The notes under the pieces are model-generated. The model saw nothing but the letters and a program-made list of their open reading frames with translations. It made no database searches and was not told where the DNA came from. DNA of 43,636 nt, from NCBI GenBank assembly GCA_028679185.1, contig JAJRBZ010000014.1:1-43636 (forward strand), written 5' to 3'. Of this stretch, positions 11,929-20,908 are shown one piece after another. Each line of letters starts with the position of its first letter. Position 1 is the stretch's first letter. The stretch comes from Methanoregula sp. Its GTDB lineage: Archaea > Halobacteriota > Methanomicrobia > Methanomicrobiales > Methanospirillaceae. The translations under genes were made by a program, and so were the position numbers.

Positions 11929-12783
11929 ATGAAGATTACAGAACAATGCATTGACTGTTTACTTTCCCGCGTCAAACTTGAATGTAAGTTGTGTCAGGCC
12001 GGTCCGGCTCTCACGGATACAACAATGTCAGAGTGCAGGCAGATTATGAACGAAATTCGTTTTTCGCCGCTCAGCCATCCCCAGATTGCAAGTCGTATCC
12101 ATCGCAGGGCTTATGAACTTCTGAGAAATCCCGATCCGTTTGCAGAACTCAAACAGACTGGTAACCGACAGGCATTAGAAGTCTGTAGAACGATCTGTGA
12201 TGAGCTGTCCACATTCCGCGAATATGTCCTCGCCTCAGTAATCGGCAATACATTTGATTATGGGGTGAAAGGACATATAGTTGAAGAAAATTTTTCTGTT
12301 TTTTTCAATGGAGAATTTGCACGAGGGCTTGTCATTGATGATACGGATAAAATCGCCCCGCTCTGCTCCCGAGTTGTATACATAAGCGACAATTGTGGCG
12401 AGATTGTCTTCGATCACCTCCTGATAAAATACCTCAGGTCGAGGGGTTCTCATGTCACGCTCGCTGTTAAAGAGGCCCCGATCCTCAATGATGTAACATT
12501 GAGGGATGCGAGGGAACTGCAAATTGACAAAAGCGTTGATCTTCTTACAACAACAGGTGGTGGAGCTGAGATCGGTATATGCATGGAAAATATTCCTGAC
12601 GATCTCCGTCATGCTATTTCCCGGTGCTCAATCATCATTGCAAAAGGAATGGCAAATTTTGAGTCGCTGTCCGAAATGGATAATCTTCCCCCGGTCGCGT
12701 ATCTGCTTGCAGCGAAATGCAAACCCGTTGCTGATGAAGTGGGGGTTCCTGTAGGAGCGAAGATCGCGCTCTTATGTACTTGA
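11929..12783 (+). CDS. DUF89 / ARMT1-like metal-dependent phosphatase family protein
   Basis: A 284-residue protein of the DUF89 family (damage-control phosphatases). The archaeal-type N-terminus has a Cys pair (C7, C10 in EQCIDC). The conserved metal-site motif appears as SDNCGEIVFD around residues 157-166, and a Gly-rich TTGGGAEIG follows near 210. Family members remove phosphate from damaged or unwanted phospho-metabolites using Mn or Co/Ni; the substrate here is unknown. I place the start at ATG 11929; four codons of TTG/GTT/GTT/GTC upstream are in frame but have no ribosome site. No Shine-Dalgarno is visible, so the mRNA may be leaderless or arise by read-through from tRNA-Pro. Confidence 0.85.
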   Translation: MKITEQCIDCLLSRVKLECKLCQAGPALTDTTMSECRQIMNEIRFSPLSHPQIASRIHRRAYELLRNPDPFAELKQTGNRQALEVCRTICDELSTFREYVLASVIGNTFDYGVKGHIVEENFSVFFNGEFARGLVIDDTDKIAPLCSRVVYISDNCGEIVFDHLLIKYLRSRGSHVTLAVKEAPILNDVTLRDARELQIDKSVDLLTTTGGGAEIGICMENIPDDLRHAISRCSIIIAKGMANFESLSEMDNLPPVAYLLAAKCKPVADEVGVPVGAKIALLCT

Positions 12784-12850
12784 CAGCAGCAAACTTCGGG
12801 TTCTGAGCTGCATCCCATAAGGCTTTATCCGTCCATTCTGATCACAGATT

Positions 12851-13309
12851 ATGGTACTCCTGGAAGGAATTGATATTGGATGGCTGCTCATTATGAGCGG
12901 TGCTCTTCTCCTCCTGGTTGAAGTATACAGCCCGGGTTTTTTTGTGGCGGTACCTGCCACAGTGATGATCTTTTTAGGTATATTATTTCTGCTGGGTATA
13001 GATGTTTTCAACTCTGGCTGGGGTATTGTATTAGGAGTAATAATCGCGATCTGTGCAGCAGGATTCACGGTATGGATGTACGGGAAATTTACAACGAACA
13101 AAAGTCCGACAACCATCAGCCGCGACTCCCTGATTGGTATGGAAGGGCGGGTGAAAACACGTGTTGATGCAACAACAATTTCAGGCAAAGTTCTTATTGC
13201 AAGCACTGAATGGAGTGCCCGTTCAACCGGATCCGAAATACCCCCGGGAAAAAAGGTAAAAGTTGTTGATTCGCAGGGTGTACATATCGTTGTTGAAGAG
13301 GTGAAATAA
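12851..13309 (+). CDS. NfeD family membrane protein (short form)
   Basis: A 152-residue protein with about three N-terminal membrane helices (residues 8-30, 33-50, 57-78) and a C-terminal OB-fold domain (about 90-150) with LIGMEGRVKTRV and PGKKVKVVDSQG, typical of NfeDC. It lacks the ClpP-like serine protease domain of long NfeD proteins. NfeD partners SPFH proteins in membrane microdomains, and the SPFH gene follows after a single base, so the two very likely form one complex. Confidence 0.9.
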   Translation: MVLLEGIDIGWLLIMSGALLLLVEVYSPGFFVAVPATVMIFLGILFLLGIDVFNSGWGIVLGVIIAICAAGFTVWMYGKFTTNKSPTTISRDSLIGMEGRVKTRVDATTISGKVLIASTEWSARSTGSEIPPGKKVKVVDSQGVHIVVEEVK

Positions 13310-13310
13310 C

Positions 13311-14411
13311 ATGGCAGTTTTCGAAACACTTATCGTTTTATTTTTAATCCTTGTCATCGTCGCCATTTTTGCAAAAGGCGTTGTTATTGTCCAGCCGTAT
13401 GAACAGGCGCTGCAGATCCGTCTTGGCCAATATGTCGGTCGGATGAATCCCGGTTTCCGCTGGATTGTACCGTTCGTTAGCGAAGCAATCAAACTCGATC
13501 TGCGGACTACGGTGATAGATATTCCCAGCCAGGAAGTGATCACGAAAGATAACTCCCCGACGAATGTTGATGCAATTATCTATATCCGCGTAATCGATCC
13601 CGAAAAGGCGTACTTTGAGGTTTCAAACTACAGACTGGCCACTGTTGCACTCGCCCAGACAAGCCTGCGTGGGATTATAGGTGACATGGAGCTGGACGAA
13701 GTCCTCTATAACCGGGACGTAATCAACACAAAACTCCGCGATATCCTTGATCGTGAGACCGACCAGTGGGGTGTCAAGGTGGAACGGGTTGAGATCAAAG
13801 AAGTAGACCCGATTGGGGCGGTCAAGAATGCAATGACCGAACAGACGGCTGCCGAACGTGCCCGGCGTGCGGCAATCCTGCGTGCCGATGGTGAGAAGCG
13901 CTCAGCGATCCTCAAGGCTGAAGGTCTCCGGCAGAGCATGATCCTTGAAGCGGAAGGAGAGCGGCAGAGCAAGGTACTCCGCGCAGAAGGGGAACGGCTC
14001 TCAAGAATCCTGCAGGCACAGGGAGAAGCCCAAGGACTGCGCATCCTTTCGGTGGGAGCCGCACCACTTGACAAAAAAGCAATTACCGTCCTTTCACTGG
14101 ACGCATTGAAAACGATGGCAAGCGGTCAGGCCACCAAGATTATTTTCCCGTTTGAGATTTCCCAACTGATCCGTCAGGGAGCAAAATTCCTCGGTGCAAC
14201 AGAAGAGACCATTGAAGATGTAGCCGGGCGACCGGTTATGGATGAAAATATCCTTGGAGATATCCCTAAACGTGAGGCAATCGATGCGATATTAAAAGAG
14301 ATACAGGATGCAGTGCCTCATGTTTCAGAGGATGAACTTAAGGACACGAGCAAACGCAGGCTCCCGATTGAAAAGGAAAAATCCGAGTCCATGTCAAAAA
14401 CTGCAGAATAG
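13311..14411 (+). CDS. SPFH/band 7 (stomatin-prohibitin) protein
   Basis: A 366-residue protein with one N-terminal membrane helix (about 4-25), a band 7 domain (about 26-180, VQPYEQALQIRLGQYVGRM ... NVDAIIYIRV), and a helical region of 11-residue repeats (about 180-250: copies of the form AEGERQS-ILR) that forms the coiled-coil used for oligomerisation. The C-terminal tail of about 80 residues is polar. Such proteins scaffold the membrane and regulate proteases. It is one base after nfeD, and followed by a T-run terminator at 14439-14448. Confidence 0.93.
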   Translation: MAVFETLIVLFLILVIVAIFAKGVVIVQPYEQALQIRLGQYVGRMNPGFRWIVPFVSEAIKLDLRTTVIDIPSQEVITKDNSPTNVDAIIYIRVIDPEKAYFEVSNYRLATVALAQTSLRGIIGDMELDEVLYNRDVINTKLRDILDRETDQWGVKVERVEIKEVDPIGAVKNAMTEQTAAERARRAAILRADGEKRSAILKAEGLRQSMILEAEGERQSKVLRAEGERLSRILQAQGEAQGLRILSVGAAPLDKKAITVLSLDALKTMASGQATKIIFPFEISQLIRQGAKFLGATEETIEDVAGRPVMDENILGDIPKREAIDAILKEIQDAVPHVSEDELKDTSKRRLPIEKEKSESMSKTAE

Positions 14412-14434
14412 TAAACCCGGTTCATTCGTTCAAT

Positions 14435-14448
14435 CCTCTTTTTTTTTT
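14435..14448 (+). terminator. T-run terminator after the SPFH gene
   Basis: Ten consecutive T residues (14439-14448), about 28 bases after the SPFH stop and before the promoter region of the next gene. Poly-T without a hairpin is the common archaeal terminator. Confidence 0.6.
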
Positions 14449-14490
14449 AAAAACTCATGGTACAAGGCAGGTGCCCGATAGTTTTTACCA

Positions 14491-14498
14491 GATATACA
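14491..14498 (+). promoter_or_regulatory. TATA-like box for phosphoribulokinase gene
   Basis: gatatacacc about 22-26 bases before the ATG at 14517; the transcript would begin close to the start codon. AAGGA directly touches the ATG, too close for normal Shine-Dalgarno use, which agrees with a leaderless mRNA. Confidence 0.4.
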
Positions 14499-14516
14499 CC
14501 TATACCGTATTAAGGA

Positions 14517-15479
14517 ATGAATTATCCGAATTTCAAAGATACAATTGCAGCATCGCCCTATATTTTTACTCTGGGTGTAGCCGGGGACAGTGGATCAGGA
14601 AAAACTACGTTCACAGAAGGTATACGGAGTATCTTCGGTACTGACCTTGTGTCCACATTGACTCTTGATGATTATCATCGTCTCGATCGCGAAGGCCGCA
14701 TGAAGCAGGGGCTGACAGCACTAAATCCAAAGGCAAACCGGATTGACCAGCTCGAACAGGACCTTATCCTGCTCAAACGCGGAGTGCCGATCGAAAAGCC
14801 GGTCTATAATCATACGACCGGAGTGTTTGACCCGCCGGTCATCTTTCATCCTCAAAAAATCCTTATTCTCGAAGGGCTTCATACGCTGTTTACGCCAACC
14901 CTGCGCAGGTACCTTGATTTCAAGCTCTTTGTGGATCCAACAAAAGAAGTAAAATCTGACTGGAAGATCCGTCGGGATATGAAAATTCGTGGTTATACCC
15001 GTGACGCTGTTATTAAGGAGATGGCAGGCAGGGAACCGGAGTACGAGCGCTACATAGCTCCCCAAAAAGAGTTTGCTGATGCGGTAATCGGTATTGATTA
15101 TTCTGAATACGGGAAGCACCTTGGCGAAGAAAGAAATGTCTACCGTATCACGTTGTCCCAGAACAGGATGAAACAGAGTATTGAGAATATTGATCTCTCT
15201 TTAGACCTGTACTCAATTCTGTCCCTTTCAGAGCGAAACTTCTCTCTCAAATTTCTGACGAGCGATTATATCGGGCAAAAGATGGGCGAGATGATTATTG
15301 ATGGAGAACTGAGCGCACATGTAGTACAAAAACTTGAGCACAGCATTGAACAGCAGACACGGGTTCATCCGATTTCTATCTTTAAAAACCGGAATTATGT
15401 GACTGCCGGAGACCTCGCACAACTGATTCTCTGCTGGCGAATCATCCACAGGAGGATCTTCATAGAGAGAAGACAATGA
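14517..15479 (+). CDS. prk: Archaeal phosphoribulokinase
   Basis: A 320-residue P-loop kinase of the phosphoribulokinase/uridine kinase family. The Walker A loop is GDSGSGKTT (residues 23-31). After it come LTLDDYHRLDREGR (48-61) with the catalytic/Mg Asp pair, and GLTALNPKANRIDQL, KPVYNHTTGVFDPP and ILEGLH, which are characteristic of phosphoribulokinase rather than uridine kinase. The predicted reaction is ATP plus ribulose 5-phosphate to ribulose 1,5-bisphosphate. In Methanospirillum hungatei such an enzyme was shown to feed RuBisCO in the reductive hexulose-phosphate pathway; I infer the same role. RuBisCO itself is not in the window. The next gene is phosphofructokinase, 200 bases on, with its own TATA-like box. 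Confidence 0.9.
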   Translation: MNYPNFKDTIAASPYIFTLGVAGDSGSGKTTFTEGIRSIFGTDLVSTLTLDDYHRLDREGRMKQGLTALNPKANRIDQLEQDLILLKRGVPIEKPVYNHTTGVFDPPVIFHPQKILILEGLHTLFTPTLRRYLDFKLFVDPTKEVKSDWKIRRDMKIRGYTRDAVIKEMAGREPEYERYIAPQKEFADAVIGIDYSEYGKHLGEERNVYRITLSQNRMKQSIENIDLSLDLYSILSLSERNFSLKFLTSDYIGQKMGEMIIDGELSAHVVQKLEHSIEQQTRVHPISIFKNRNYVTAGDLAQLILCWRIIHRRIFIERRQ

Positions 15480-15615
15480 TAGGCGCTCATGGGTCTGACA
15501 GGTATTCGGAAAGGTCATCACCGGTGAACGATTATATAGAATAAGAAACATCCATAAAAGAAAAAGAACCACCAGATGTATCGCTTGAATTACCCCCTGA
15601 AGCGGCAAGATCCCA

Positions 15616-15627
15616 GGATATATACAC
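15616..15627 (+). promoter_or_regulatory. TATA box for phosphofructokinase gene
   Basis: ggatatatacac lies about 55-60 bases before the pfkA ATG, giving a leader of about 30 bases that contains AAAGGAA near the start codon. Confidence 0.5.
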
Positions 15628-15679
15628 TGAATGAAAATGTTTCATCGCAGGAAATCATGACAAAAGGAACAATCGTTAT

Positions 15680-16720
15680 ATGAAAAAGATTGCTGTCATG
15701 ACCGGAGGGGGAGATTGCCCCGGACTCAATGCGGTAATCCGGTCTGTCGTACTATCGGGATCAGGCTATGAAATTGAAACAGTAGGGATACATAACGGGT
15801 GGAAAGGGCTTATTGACAGTGACCTTGAAGTGCTTACCGATGCTTCAGTCTCTGATATCCTGTCTCGGGGTGGTACAATCCTTGGAACCTCAAGAATAGA
15901 TCCACTTAAAAATCCTGCTGATCTGGAAAAGATCCAAAAAACCCTGAAGGAAACCGGCATAGATTCCCTGGTCGTGATCGGAGGAGACGGGACGCTCTCT
16001 GCAGCATATGACATCGCGTGTAAAGGAATACCTCTTGTTGGTATTCCAAAGACTATCGATAACGATATTTTTGGTACTGATCTGACAGTTGGATTTGACA
16101 CCGCGGTCGCCATCGTAACTGACGCTATCGACCGGCTCCACACCACCGCAGAATCCCACCACCGGATCATGGTAGTTGAAGTGATGGGACGCAAAACCGG
16201 GTGGATCTCCCTTATGGGAGGGATGGCCGGAGGAGCTGATATAATCCTTATCCCCGAGATACATTTCACAACAGAAGAGGTCTGCCGCGATCTCAAAGCC
16301 CGGTTCATGGCAGGAAAAAAATACTCAATCGTAGTTGTTGCTGAAGGGATAAAACATGAAGACATCACAGATGCGGTGGTTCCTGAATGTGACCGTGACG
16401 AGTGCGGACACGAGAAATTCGTAGGTGTGGGGAACCTGCTCGGAAAGGAACTTGAACACCAGCTCGGTATTGAGACCCGGGTGACAGTCCTTGGCCATGT
16501 CCAGCGTGGAGGTATCCCCACAGCATTCGACCGGATCCTCGGGACCCGGTTCGGAGTTGCAGCGGTTGAACAGATCGTTGCCGGAAACACCGGCTGCATG
16601 ATGGCCCTTCAAGGTTCCAGGATTGGTACATTCCCGCTCAAAGATGTTGCATCAAGGATAAAACCGGTAAATCCGGATCTCTATTATCTGGTAAAAACAG
16701 TAATGAGCAAGAAGTGGTAA
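15680..16720 (+). CDS. pfkA: 6-phosphofructokinase, bacterial PfkA type (group III)
   Basis: A 346-residue enzyme with all PfkA signatures: GGGDCPGLNAVIR (9-21), the nucleotide loop GGDGT (101-105), PKTIDNDI (123-130) with the catalytic TIDND, and VEVMGRKTGW. It phosphorylates fructose 6-phosphate. The donor can be guessed: Gly104 is the ATP-type residue, whereas PPi enzymes have Asp there; Lys124 is the residue of the mixed group III clade. Thus ATP is the more likely donor. This family is mostly bacterial; many archaea use an ADP-dependent enzyme of another fold, so acquisition by transfer is plausible. It is adjacent to the phosphoribulokinase gene. It ends 35 bases before the convergent protease gene. 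Confidence 0.95.
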   Translation: MKKIAVMTGGGDCPGLNAVIRSVVLSGSGYEIETVGIHNGWKGLIDSDLEVLTDASVSDILSRGGTILGTSRIDPLKNPADLEKIQKTLKETGIDSLVVIGGDGTLSAAYDIACKGIPLVGIPKTIDNDIFGTDLTVGFDTAVAIVTDAIDRLHTTAESHHRIMVVEVMGRKTGWISLMGGMAGGADIILIPEIHFTTEEVCRDLKARFMAGKKYSIVVVAEGIKHEDITDAVVPECDRDECGHEKFVGVGNLLGKELEHQLGIETRVTVLGHVQRGGIPTAFDRILGTRFGVAAVEQIVAGNTGCMMALQGSRIGTFPLKDVASRIKPVNPDLYYLVKTVMSKKW

Positions 16721-16754
16721 GAATCCACATCCTCTCAATCCAGTAAATATTATT

Positions 16755-18047
16755 TCAGATATGCAACAGGTAAGGCAGTGCAATGAGAGAAACCAAAATA
16801 ACAAGCATGAGGTAGCTGACAGCGCCGGTGACGTAGCTTGAATATTTCAGGAGCCCCCGACGTTCGAGCAACCGGTCAACACCTTCCTTGAAGATATATC
16901 CACCATCGAGCGGGATCATCGGAATCGCATTGAAAATACCGACATTAAGATTAATCCATGCACACCAGAAAAGCAAGTGAATAACACTCCAGAAACCCTC
17001 AAACGGTACCTGGTAATAGACCGTGTCAGGAGTTTCAAATGCGAGGATGCGGAGGAACTGGACACCGGAATCGTTTGCAAAGGGAACAATCAGGAACTGG
17101 AAGAATCCCAGCGGAGAGAGCATGCCCTGAATCACTGACATTATTGCTGCACCGTCATAATATTCCACACCCATAAATCCACTGGTCCTGTCCGGAAGAT
17201 TACCCGGCCATGCCGCAAGGGTGAGCGGGTAGTCCTTCATGATGTTTCCGTTTTTAACAGTGAGGGTGAGTGTTGTGCCAGGTTTTGTTGAATTCAGGAT
17301 AGTCGAAACATCCGACCGGCTGCTGACGGGAACTCCATCAACGGCTGTTACTACCGACCCCGGAGGAATGCCGGCATTGGCAGCGGGATAGTCCTTATAG
17401 ACTCCATGAATTACAGGCTGGCTGAAAGGAATAGCCAGTCCCATGCAGAGAATGAGCAGGACGAAACAGGAAAATCCTACAACAAGGTTATTGGTGATTC
17501 CGGCCCCGAACATGCGGACCTTGGCCATTCCTTTCGTCCTGTCGAGTTGTTCTTCGTCAGGTTCAACAAAAAAGCCGATGGGGATTACTGCAACGAGAGC
17601 CCCCATAGTCATCACTTTGATATTTTCAACACGACAAAGAATCGCATGTCCGAACTCATGAACCGCTATGGTGATAATAAATGCAAGCCAGACTGCAAGG
17701 GTTGACGGAACGTATTCGTTGATACCCGGAAGGAGGAGTATGTTCTGCGGTTTATAGATCCCGGTGGGTTCGGGTTGGACGATGAGCGTATAGCGGACAG
17801 AAACAAAAAGCATGAGAGTGATAAACACTGAGACGATAATGACGGCAATGACCCCGGCTGTACCGTATATCCGGAAGAACGTGCGGAATACAGCGAATTT
17901 ATCAAAAAACCCGATCCGTTTCGTTTTAATTGCCATAATCGGGCCATAGAAGGTGATGTGATCCTGCCATAGTTTCTTTGTATGAATATAGTATGCTATG
18001 GCTGCATAGGAAGCAATAAGAAAAATGATCAGGAAGGTCCAGTTCAT
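16755..18047 (-). CDS. Site-2 protease family zinc metalloprotease (M50) with PDZ domain
   Basis: A 430-residue intramembrane protease. The zinc motif HEFGH is at residues 130-134 inside a membrane helix and the third-ligand motif NAIPMIPLDGG at 373-383. Between them lies a PDZ domain (about 205-275: YPAANAGIPPGSVVTAVDGVPV). About six to seven membrane helices are present. Such enzymes cut membrane-bound regulators or leftover signal peptides. The substrate is not known and no anti-sigma-like partner is nearby. It lies 70 bases downstream of rnhB in the same direction. Confidence 0.92.
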   Translation of the reverse strand: MNWTFLIIFLIASYAAIAYYIHTKKLWQDHITFYGPIMAIKTKRIGFFDKFAVFRTFFRIYGTAGVIAVIIVSVFITLMLFVSVRYTLIVQPEPTGIYKPQNILLLPGINEYVPSTLAVWLAFIITIAVHEFGHAILCRVENIKVMTMGALVAVIPIGFFVEPDEEQLDRTKGMAKVRMFGAGITNNLVVGFSCFVLLILCMGLAIPFSQPVIHGVYKDYPAANAGIPPGSVVTAVDGVPVSSRSDVSTILNSTKPGTTLTLTVKNGNIMKDYPLTLAAWPGNLPDRTSGFMGVEYYDGAAIMSVIQGMLSPLGFFQFLIVPFANDSGVQFLRILAFETPDTVYYQVPFEGFWSVIHLLFWCAWINLNVGIFNAIPMIPLDGGYIFKEGVDRLLERRGLLKYSSYVTGAVSYLMLVILVSLIALPYLLHI

Positions 18048-18117
18048 TCGTTATTTATTGCATAGCAGGCCAAATAAAACAATGGCTCGTGCAATCTGAT
18101 GAATCTTACAGAAGATG

Positions 18118-18759
18118 TCAGAAAAAATCTGAAAGCTGGCTCTGTTGTTTTTTTCCAAGCATTGCGGTTATTGTCTTCCAGCTGATGCGTGCGATTGGAG
18201 GGGGTTGTTTGTGTTCATCAATATAGGCAGAAAGGAATGCTATAGTAACGGGATCTGAAGGATACCCGCTTCCAATCTCACCATATTTTTTGGAGAGCGC
18301 TTTAATCGCCCGGTCCCGGGTGACTTTTGCGACTATACTTGCAGCAGAGACAACTTTAAACGTCTGGTCAGCATGATGTTCAGAAATGATCTCGCATCTC
18401 TGTGCAAGATGACTTTTCACCATATCTGCATACCGGAATGCATTCACATCACAGGCATCGACATAGGCTACGGACGGTAAAAGTATGTCGATTACCTGTG
18501 CATGTGCTCGAGCTACGCAGGCATTCATGGTCATTCCCTTTCGGATCTCATCGATTTCATGCGCGTCTATGCGTAGTGTTGCTACCTGGAACCGCTTTCT
18601 GATAATTGCATAGATGCGTTCCCGCACTCTGGGTGAAAGCAGCTTGGAGTCTTTCAATTCACATTCAGACAATACCTCTTCTGATGATATACCCACGGCA
18701 GCGACCACCATCGGTCCCAGCACGGATCCCTTCCCTGCCTCATCCACTCCGCAAATCAC
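18118..18759 (-). CDS. rnhB: Ribonuclease HII
   Basis: A 213-residue enzyme, normal length for archaeal RNase HII. The N-terminus MICGVDEAGKGSVLGPMVVA carries the catalytic Asp-Glu pair (D6, E7), and AYVDACDVN (about residue 95-103) and the ASIVAKVTRDRAI segment complete the active site. It cuts RNA in RNA/DNA hybrids and at single ribonucleotides in DNA. Its start faces the TrkA-type gene with 54 bases between. Confidence 0.95.
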   Translation of the reverse strand: MICGVDEAGKGSVLGPMVVAAVGISSEEVLSECELKDSKLLSPRVRERIYAIIRKRFQVATLRIDAHEIDEIRKGMTMNACVARAHAQVIDILLPSVAYVDACDVNAFRYADMVKSHLAQRCEIISEHHADQTFKVVSAASIVAKVTRDRAIKALSKKYGEIGSGYPSDPVTIAFLSAYIDEHKQPPPIARISWKTITAMLGKKQQSQLSDFF

Positions 18760-18813
18760 ATGGATCGGTTGATGCGCAAATTATTTCAATGCCGATGATG
18801 GTAACGGGTAATC

Positions 18814-19482
18814 ATGTATATTATCATCGTAGGGCTCGGGGGTATCGGGAAAAACCTGACAAAACAGGCAGTAGAACACGCAAACAATGTCGTTGTTATT
18901 GATCAGGATGAAAACCGTTGCAGCGATATTCTTGAGCACTATGATGTGCTGGCAGTAACAGGAAACGCAACCGATAAATCAACGCTCGAGGAAGCAGGGA
19001 TTGACCGGGCAGATGCCCTGATCGCCACTACAAGTGATGATTCAGTCAACCTTATGACCTGCTGGCTTGCAAAAAAGTTCCGGGTACCCAATGTCGTTTC
19101 GATTGTCAACCAGTCCTCACATTCGGATTTTTTCAAGGAAGTCGGAGTCAGGATTAGTGAGAATCCGGACGAACTCGTTGCGTCACGTCTCTATTACTGG
19201 ACCCAGAATCCCCAGCTCCAGCAACTTGCCTCGATTCCTGGAGGAACCATCTTTGAAATAATCGCCGAACAGGGTGCACCCATAGTCGGGCATGAAATCC
19301 GGGAGCTTAAAGTAAAAGACTTCGTTTTCATCGCAATACGCAGGGCTGAGGGGGAGCTTATCATACCAAGTGGTAATGTCAAAATCCAGCCAAATGATAT
19401 CTTCACGGTTTTCACAAAAAAAGAAGCGGAAGATGATTGTCTCCGCCTGCTCAATAAACAACTTAAAAAATCAGCTGATTGA
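18814..19482 (+). CDS. TrkA-type potassium-channel regulatory protein (RCK_N + RCK_C)
   Basis: A 222-residue cytoplasmic protein. The Rossmann nucleotide-binding domain has [12 protein letters not shown] (residues 7-18) and the acidic VVIDQDENR after strand 2, preferring NAD(H). The C-terminal TrkA_C domain (about 140-218) includes [13 protein letters not shown] and [17 protein letters not shown]. It gates a K+ channel or transporter in response to ligand, but no channel gene is present beside it. Its last 12 bases overlap the 3' end of the convergent reductase gene. Confidence 0.9.
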   Translation: MYIIIVGLGGIGKNLTKQAVEHANNVVVIDQDENRCSDILEHYDVLAVTGNATDKSTLEEAGIDRADALIATTSDDSVNLMTCWLAKKFRVPNVVSIVNQSSHSDFFKEVGVRISENPDELVASRLYYWTQNPQLQQLASIPGGTIFEIIAEQGAPIVGHEIRELKVKDFVFIAIRRAEGELIIPSGNVKIQPNDIFTVFTKKEAEDDCLRLLNKQLKKSAD

Positions 19483-20667
19483 TGCAGCGAGTGCACCAAG
19501 CTCAAGCATCAGTTTTGGGTTTATACTGATAATCTCCTTAATTAATGAGAGCGTGGTGAACTCCTTGAGATTAATTTTTGAAACTGAGTGGATGATCTCG
19601 TTAAGTTTTGAATCGGGCTGTTTGATTAAGTATTCCTTGATGTGGTAATTGCGTTCGATGGCTTTTCCCATCTTTGATGCCCGCCACGTTGTATCATACA
19701 CCATGAGAGCATTTTTTGAAACATCTCCCTTTCCGATACATTCCGTCGCAACCTTGGCAGCAAGTCTTCCGGTATACATACCGTTGTAGATTCCTCCCCC
19801 GGTGAGAGGATCAACGACACGGGCTGCATCACCGGCAATTATCAGACCATCTGATACAGTACAGTCAAGAGGGCGGCAGACAGATACACCACCTGCAATA
19901 TACTCTATCGGTTTTCCCCTCGGGAATGTTTTTTTCACAAACCTGTCCAGATAATCCTTTGCACGGTGTCCTTCACCACTCTTCTTGCCCGAAATACCTA
20001 TCCCGACATTTGCTGAACGCTCACCTTTTGGAAATATCCAGAGATATCCTTCAGGTGCAACTTCATTGCCCAGATAGAATACCGTAGAATGCGGATCAAT
20101 ATCGATATCTGCCATTACGTACTGGACCGAACTCATGATCTCACGAACAGGTACGGTCGTGTCAATTCCACACCATCGTGAGAATTTTGACTCAACACCA
20201 TCTGCGGCAATAACCACGTCGGCAGTAACATTCTTCACGCTTCCGCAGCTTTCTATCTTTGCCCCTTTGACATGACCTTTTTCGATTATGGGAGATGATG
20301 CCCGACTCTTGATGGCAATATCCGCTCCGGCCTCTGCTGCTTTCCAGACCAGCTCACGGTCGAAGAATTTTCGGTCAAGAATGTAACCGACTTTGTTACC
20401 TGCAAGATGGGATTCAAGTTTCATTGAAAAGCCATCGGGAGCAACAATACTGGCACCGGTCATCACAGCGGATATCCAGCGGGGGTCGGGTTCTGCGAAC
20501 TCGTGAAGGGCTTCCTTCCCGATCCCCTCGGCACAGCGTACGGGGGCTCCGATTGCGGGGCGTTTTTCGACAAGACATGCAGAAAGTCCCTCCTCCACCG
20601 CAGTCTTTGCGGCAAGTGCTCCTGCCGGTCCTCCCCCGATAACCAGAACATCATACTTATTTTTCAT
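19471..20667 (-). CDS. Geranylgeranyl reductase family flavoprotein (archaeal lipid saturation)
   Basis: A 398-residue FAD enzyme. [17 protein letters not shown] near residue 6 is the FAD-binding fold, [15 protein letters not shown] (about 160) and [20 protein letters not shown] (about 265) are the conserved GR2 motifs of this family. CAEG after the N-terminal fold is typical for digeranylgeranylglycerophospholipid reductases, which saturate isoprenoid chains of membrane lipids. I chose ATG 20667 (MKNKYDV) because of GGAGGTG just upstream; the longer frame to 20754 is the ferredoxin gene read in another frame. The start overlaps the ferredoxin stop, so the ferredoxin likely gives the electrons. 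Confidence 0.88.
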   Translation of the reverse strand: MKNKYDVLVIGGGPAGALAAKTAVEEGLSACLVEKRPAIGAPVRCAEGIGKEALHEFAEPDPRWISAVMTGASIVAPDGFSMKLESHLAGNKVGYILDRKFFDRELVWKAAEAGADIAIKSRASSPIIEKGHVKGAKIESCGSVKNVTADVVIAADGVESKFSRWCGIDTTVPVREIMSSVQYVMADIDIDPHSTVFYLGNEVAPEGYLWIFPKGERSANVGIGISGKKSGEGHRAKDYLDRFVKKTFPRGKPIEYIAGGVSVCRPLDCTVSDGLIIAGDAARVVDPLTGGGIYNGMYTGRLAAKVATECIGKGDVSKNALMVYDTTWRASKMGKAIERNYHIKEYLIKQPDSKLNEIIHSVSKINLKEFTTLSLIKEIISINPKLMLELGALAASIS

Positions 20668-20833
20668 CGGCCACCTCCAGAGCTCCCAGAGGGCATACTT
20701 TTGCACAGATTCCACAACTCGTGCAATTCTCTTCGACACAGAGGTATGCATCAATCAGTTCAAGGGCTCCTTCCGGGCAGACTGACACACAACATCCGCA
20801 ATATCCACAGATATCCCGATGTACTTTGAGCAT
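20657..20833 (-). CDS. Small 2[4Fe-4S] ferredoxin
   Basis: A 58-residue protein not obvious by length but clear by motif: [12 protein letters not shown] (residues 9-20) and [12 protein letters not shown] (38-49), two full CxxCxxCxxxCP clusters, so two [4Fe-4S] centres. It starts MLKVHRD at 20833. The strong GGAGGAGG (about 20852-20860) is some 20 bases from this ATG, farther than usual; no other start is in frame. It overlaps the reductase start by 11 bases, pointing to coupled translation and use as its electron donor. Confidence 0.9.
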   Translation of the reverse strand: MLKVHRDICGYCGCCVSVCPEGALELIDAYLCVEENCTSCGICAKVCPLGALEVADEK

Positions 20834-20908
20834 TGACTGATCATGTTGGTGTCCTCCTCCATTAAGATTTACGATTGAAAACTTAGAGGCAGCTAAAAAA
20901 TGTACGAT

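Noticed and set aside
11781-11975. 64-codon minus-strand frame over tRNA-Pro
   Set aside because: Typical false frame produced by reading a tRNA gene backwards (contains the FELRSEDPQSPRMARLPYG-type sequence seen over many tRNAs).
13850-14050. Repeated AEG-ER-QS codons as a DNA repeat element
   Set aside because: These are the normal 11-residue coiled-coil repeats of SPFH proteins, with diverged codons, not a mobile or recently expanded repeat.
15766-16599. 277-codon open frame on the minus strand inside pfkA
   Set aside because: It is antisense to a clear PfkA gene and its protein is Ser/Arg/Pro-rich without motifs, as expected for a shadow frame.
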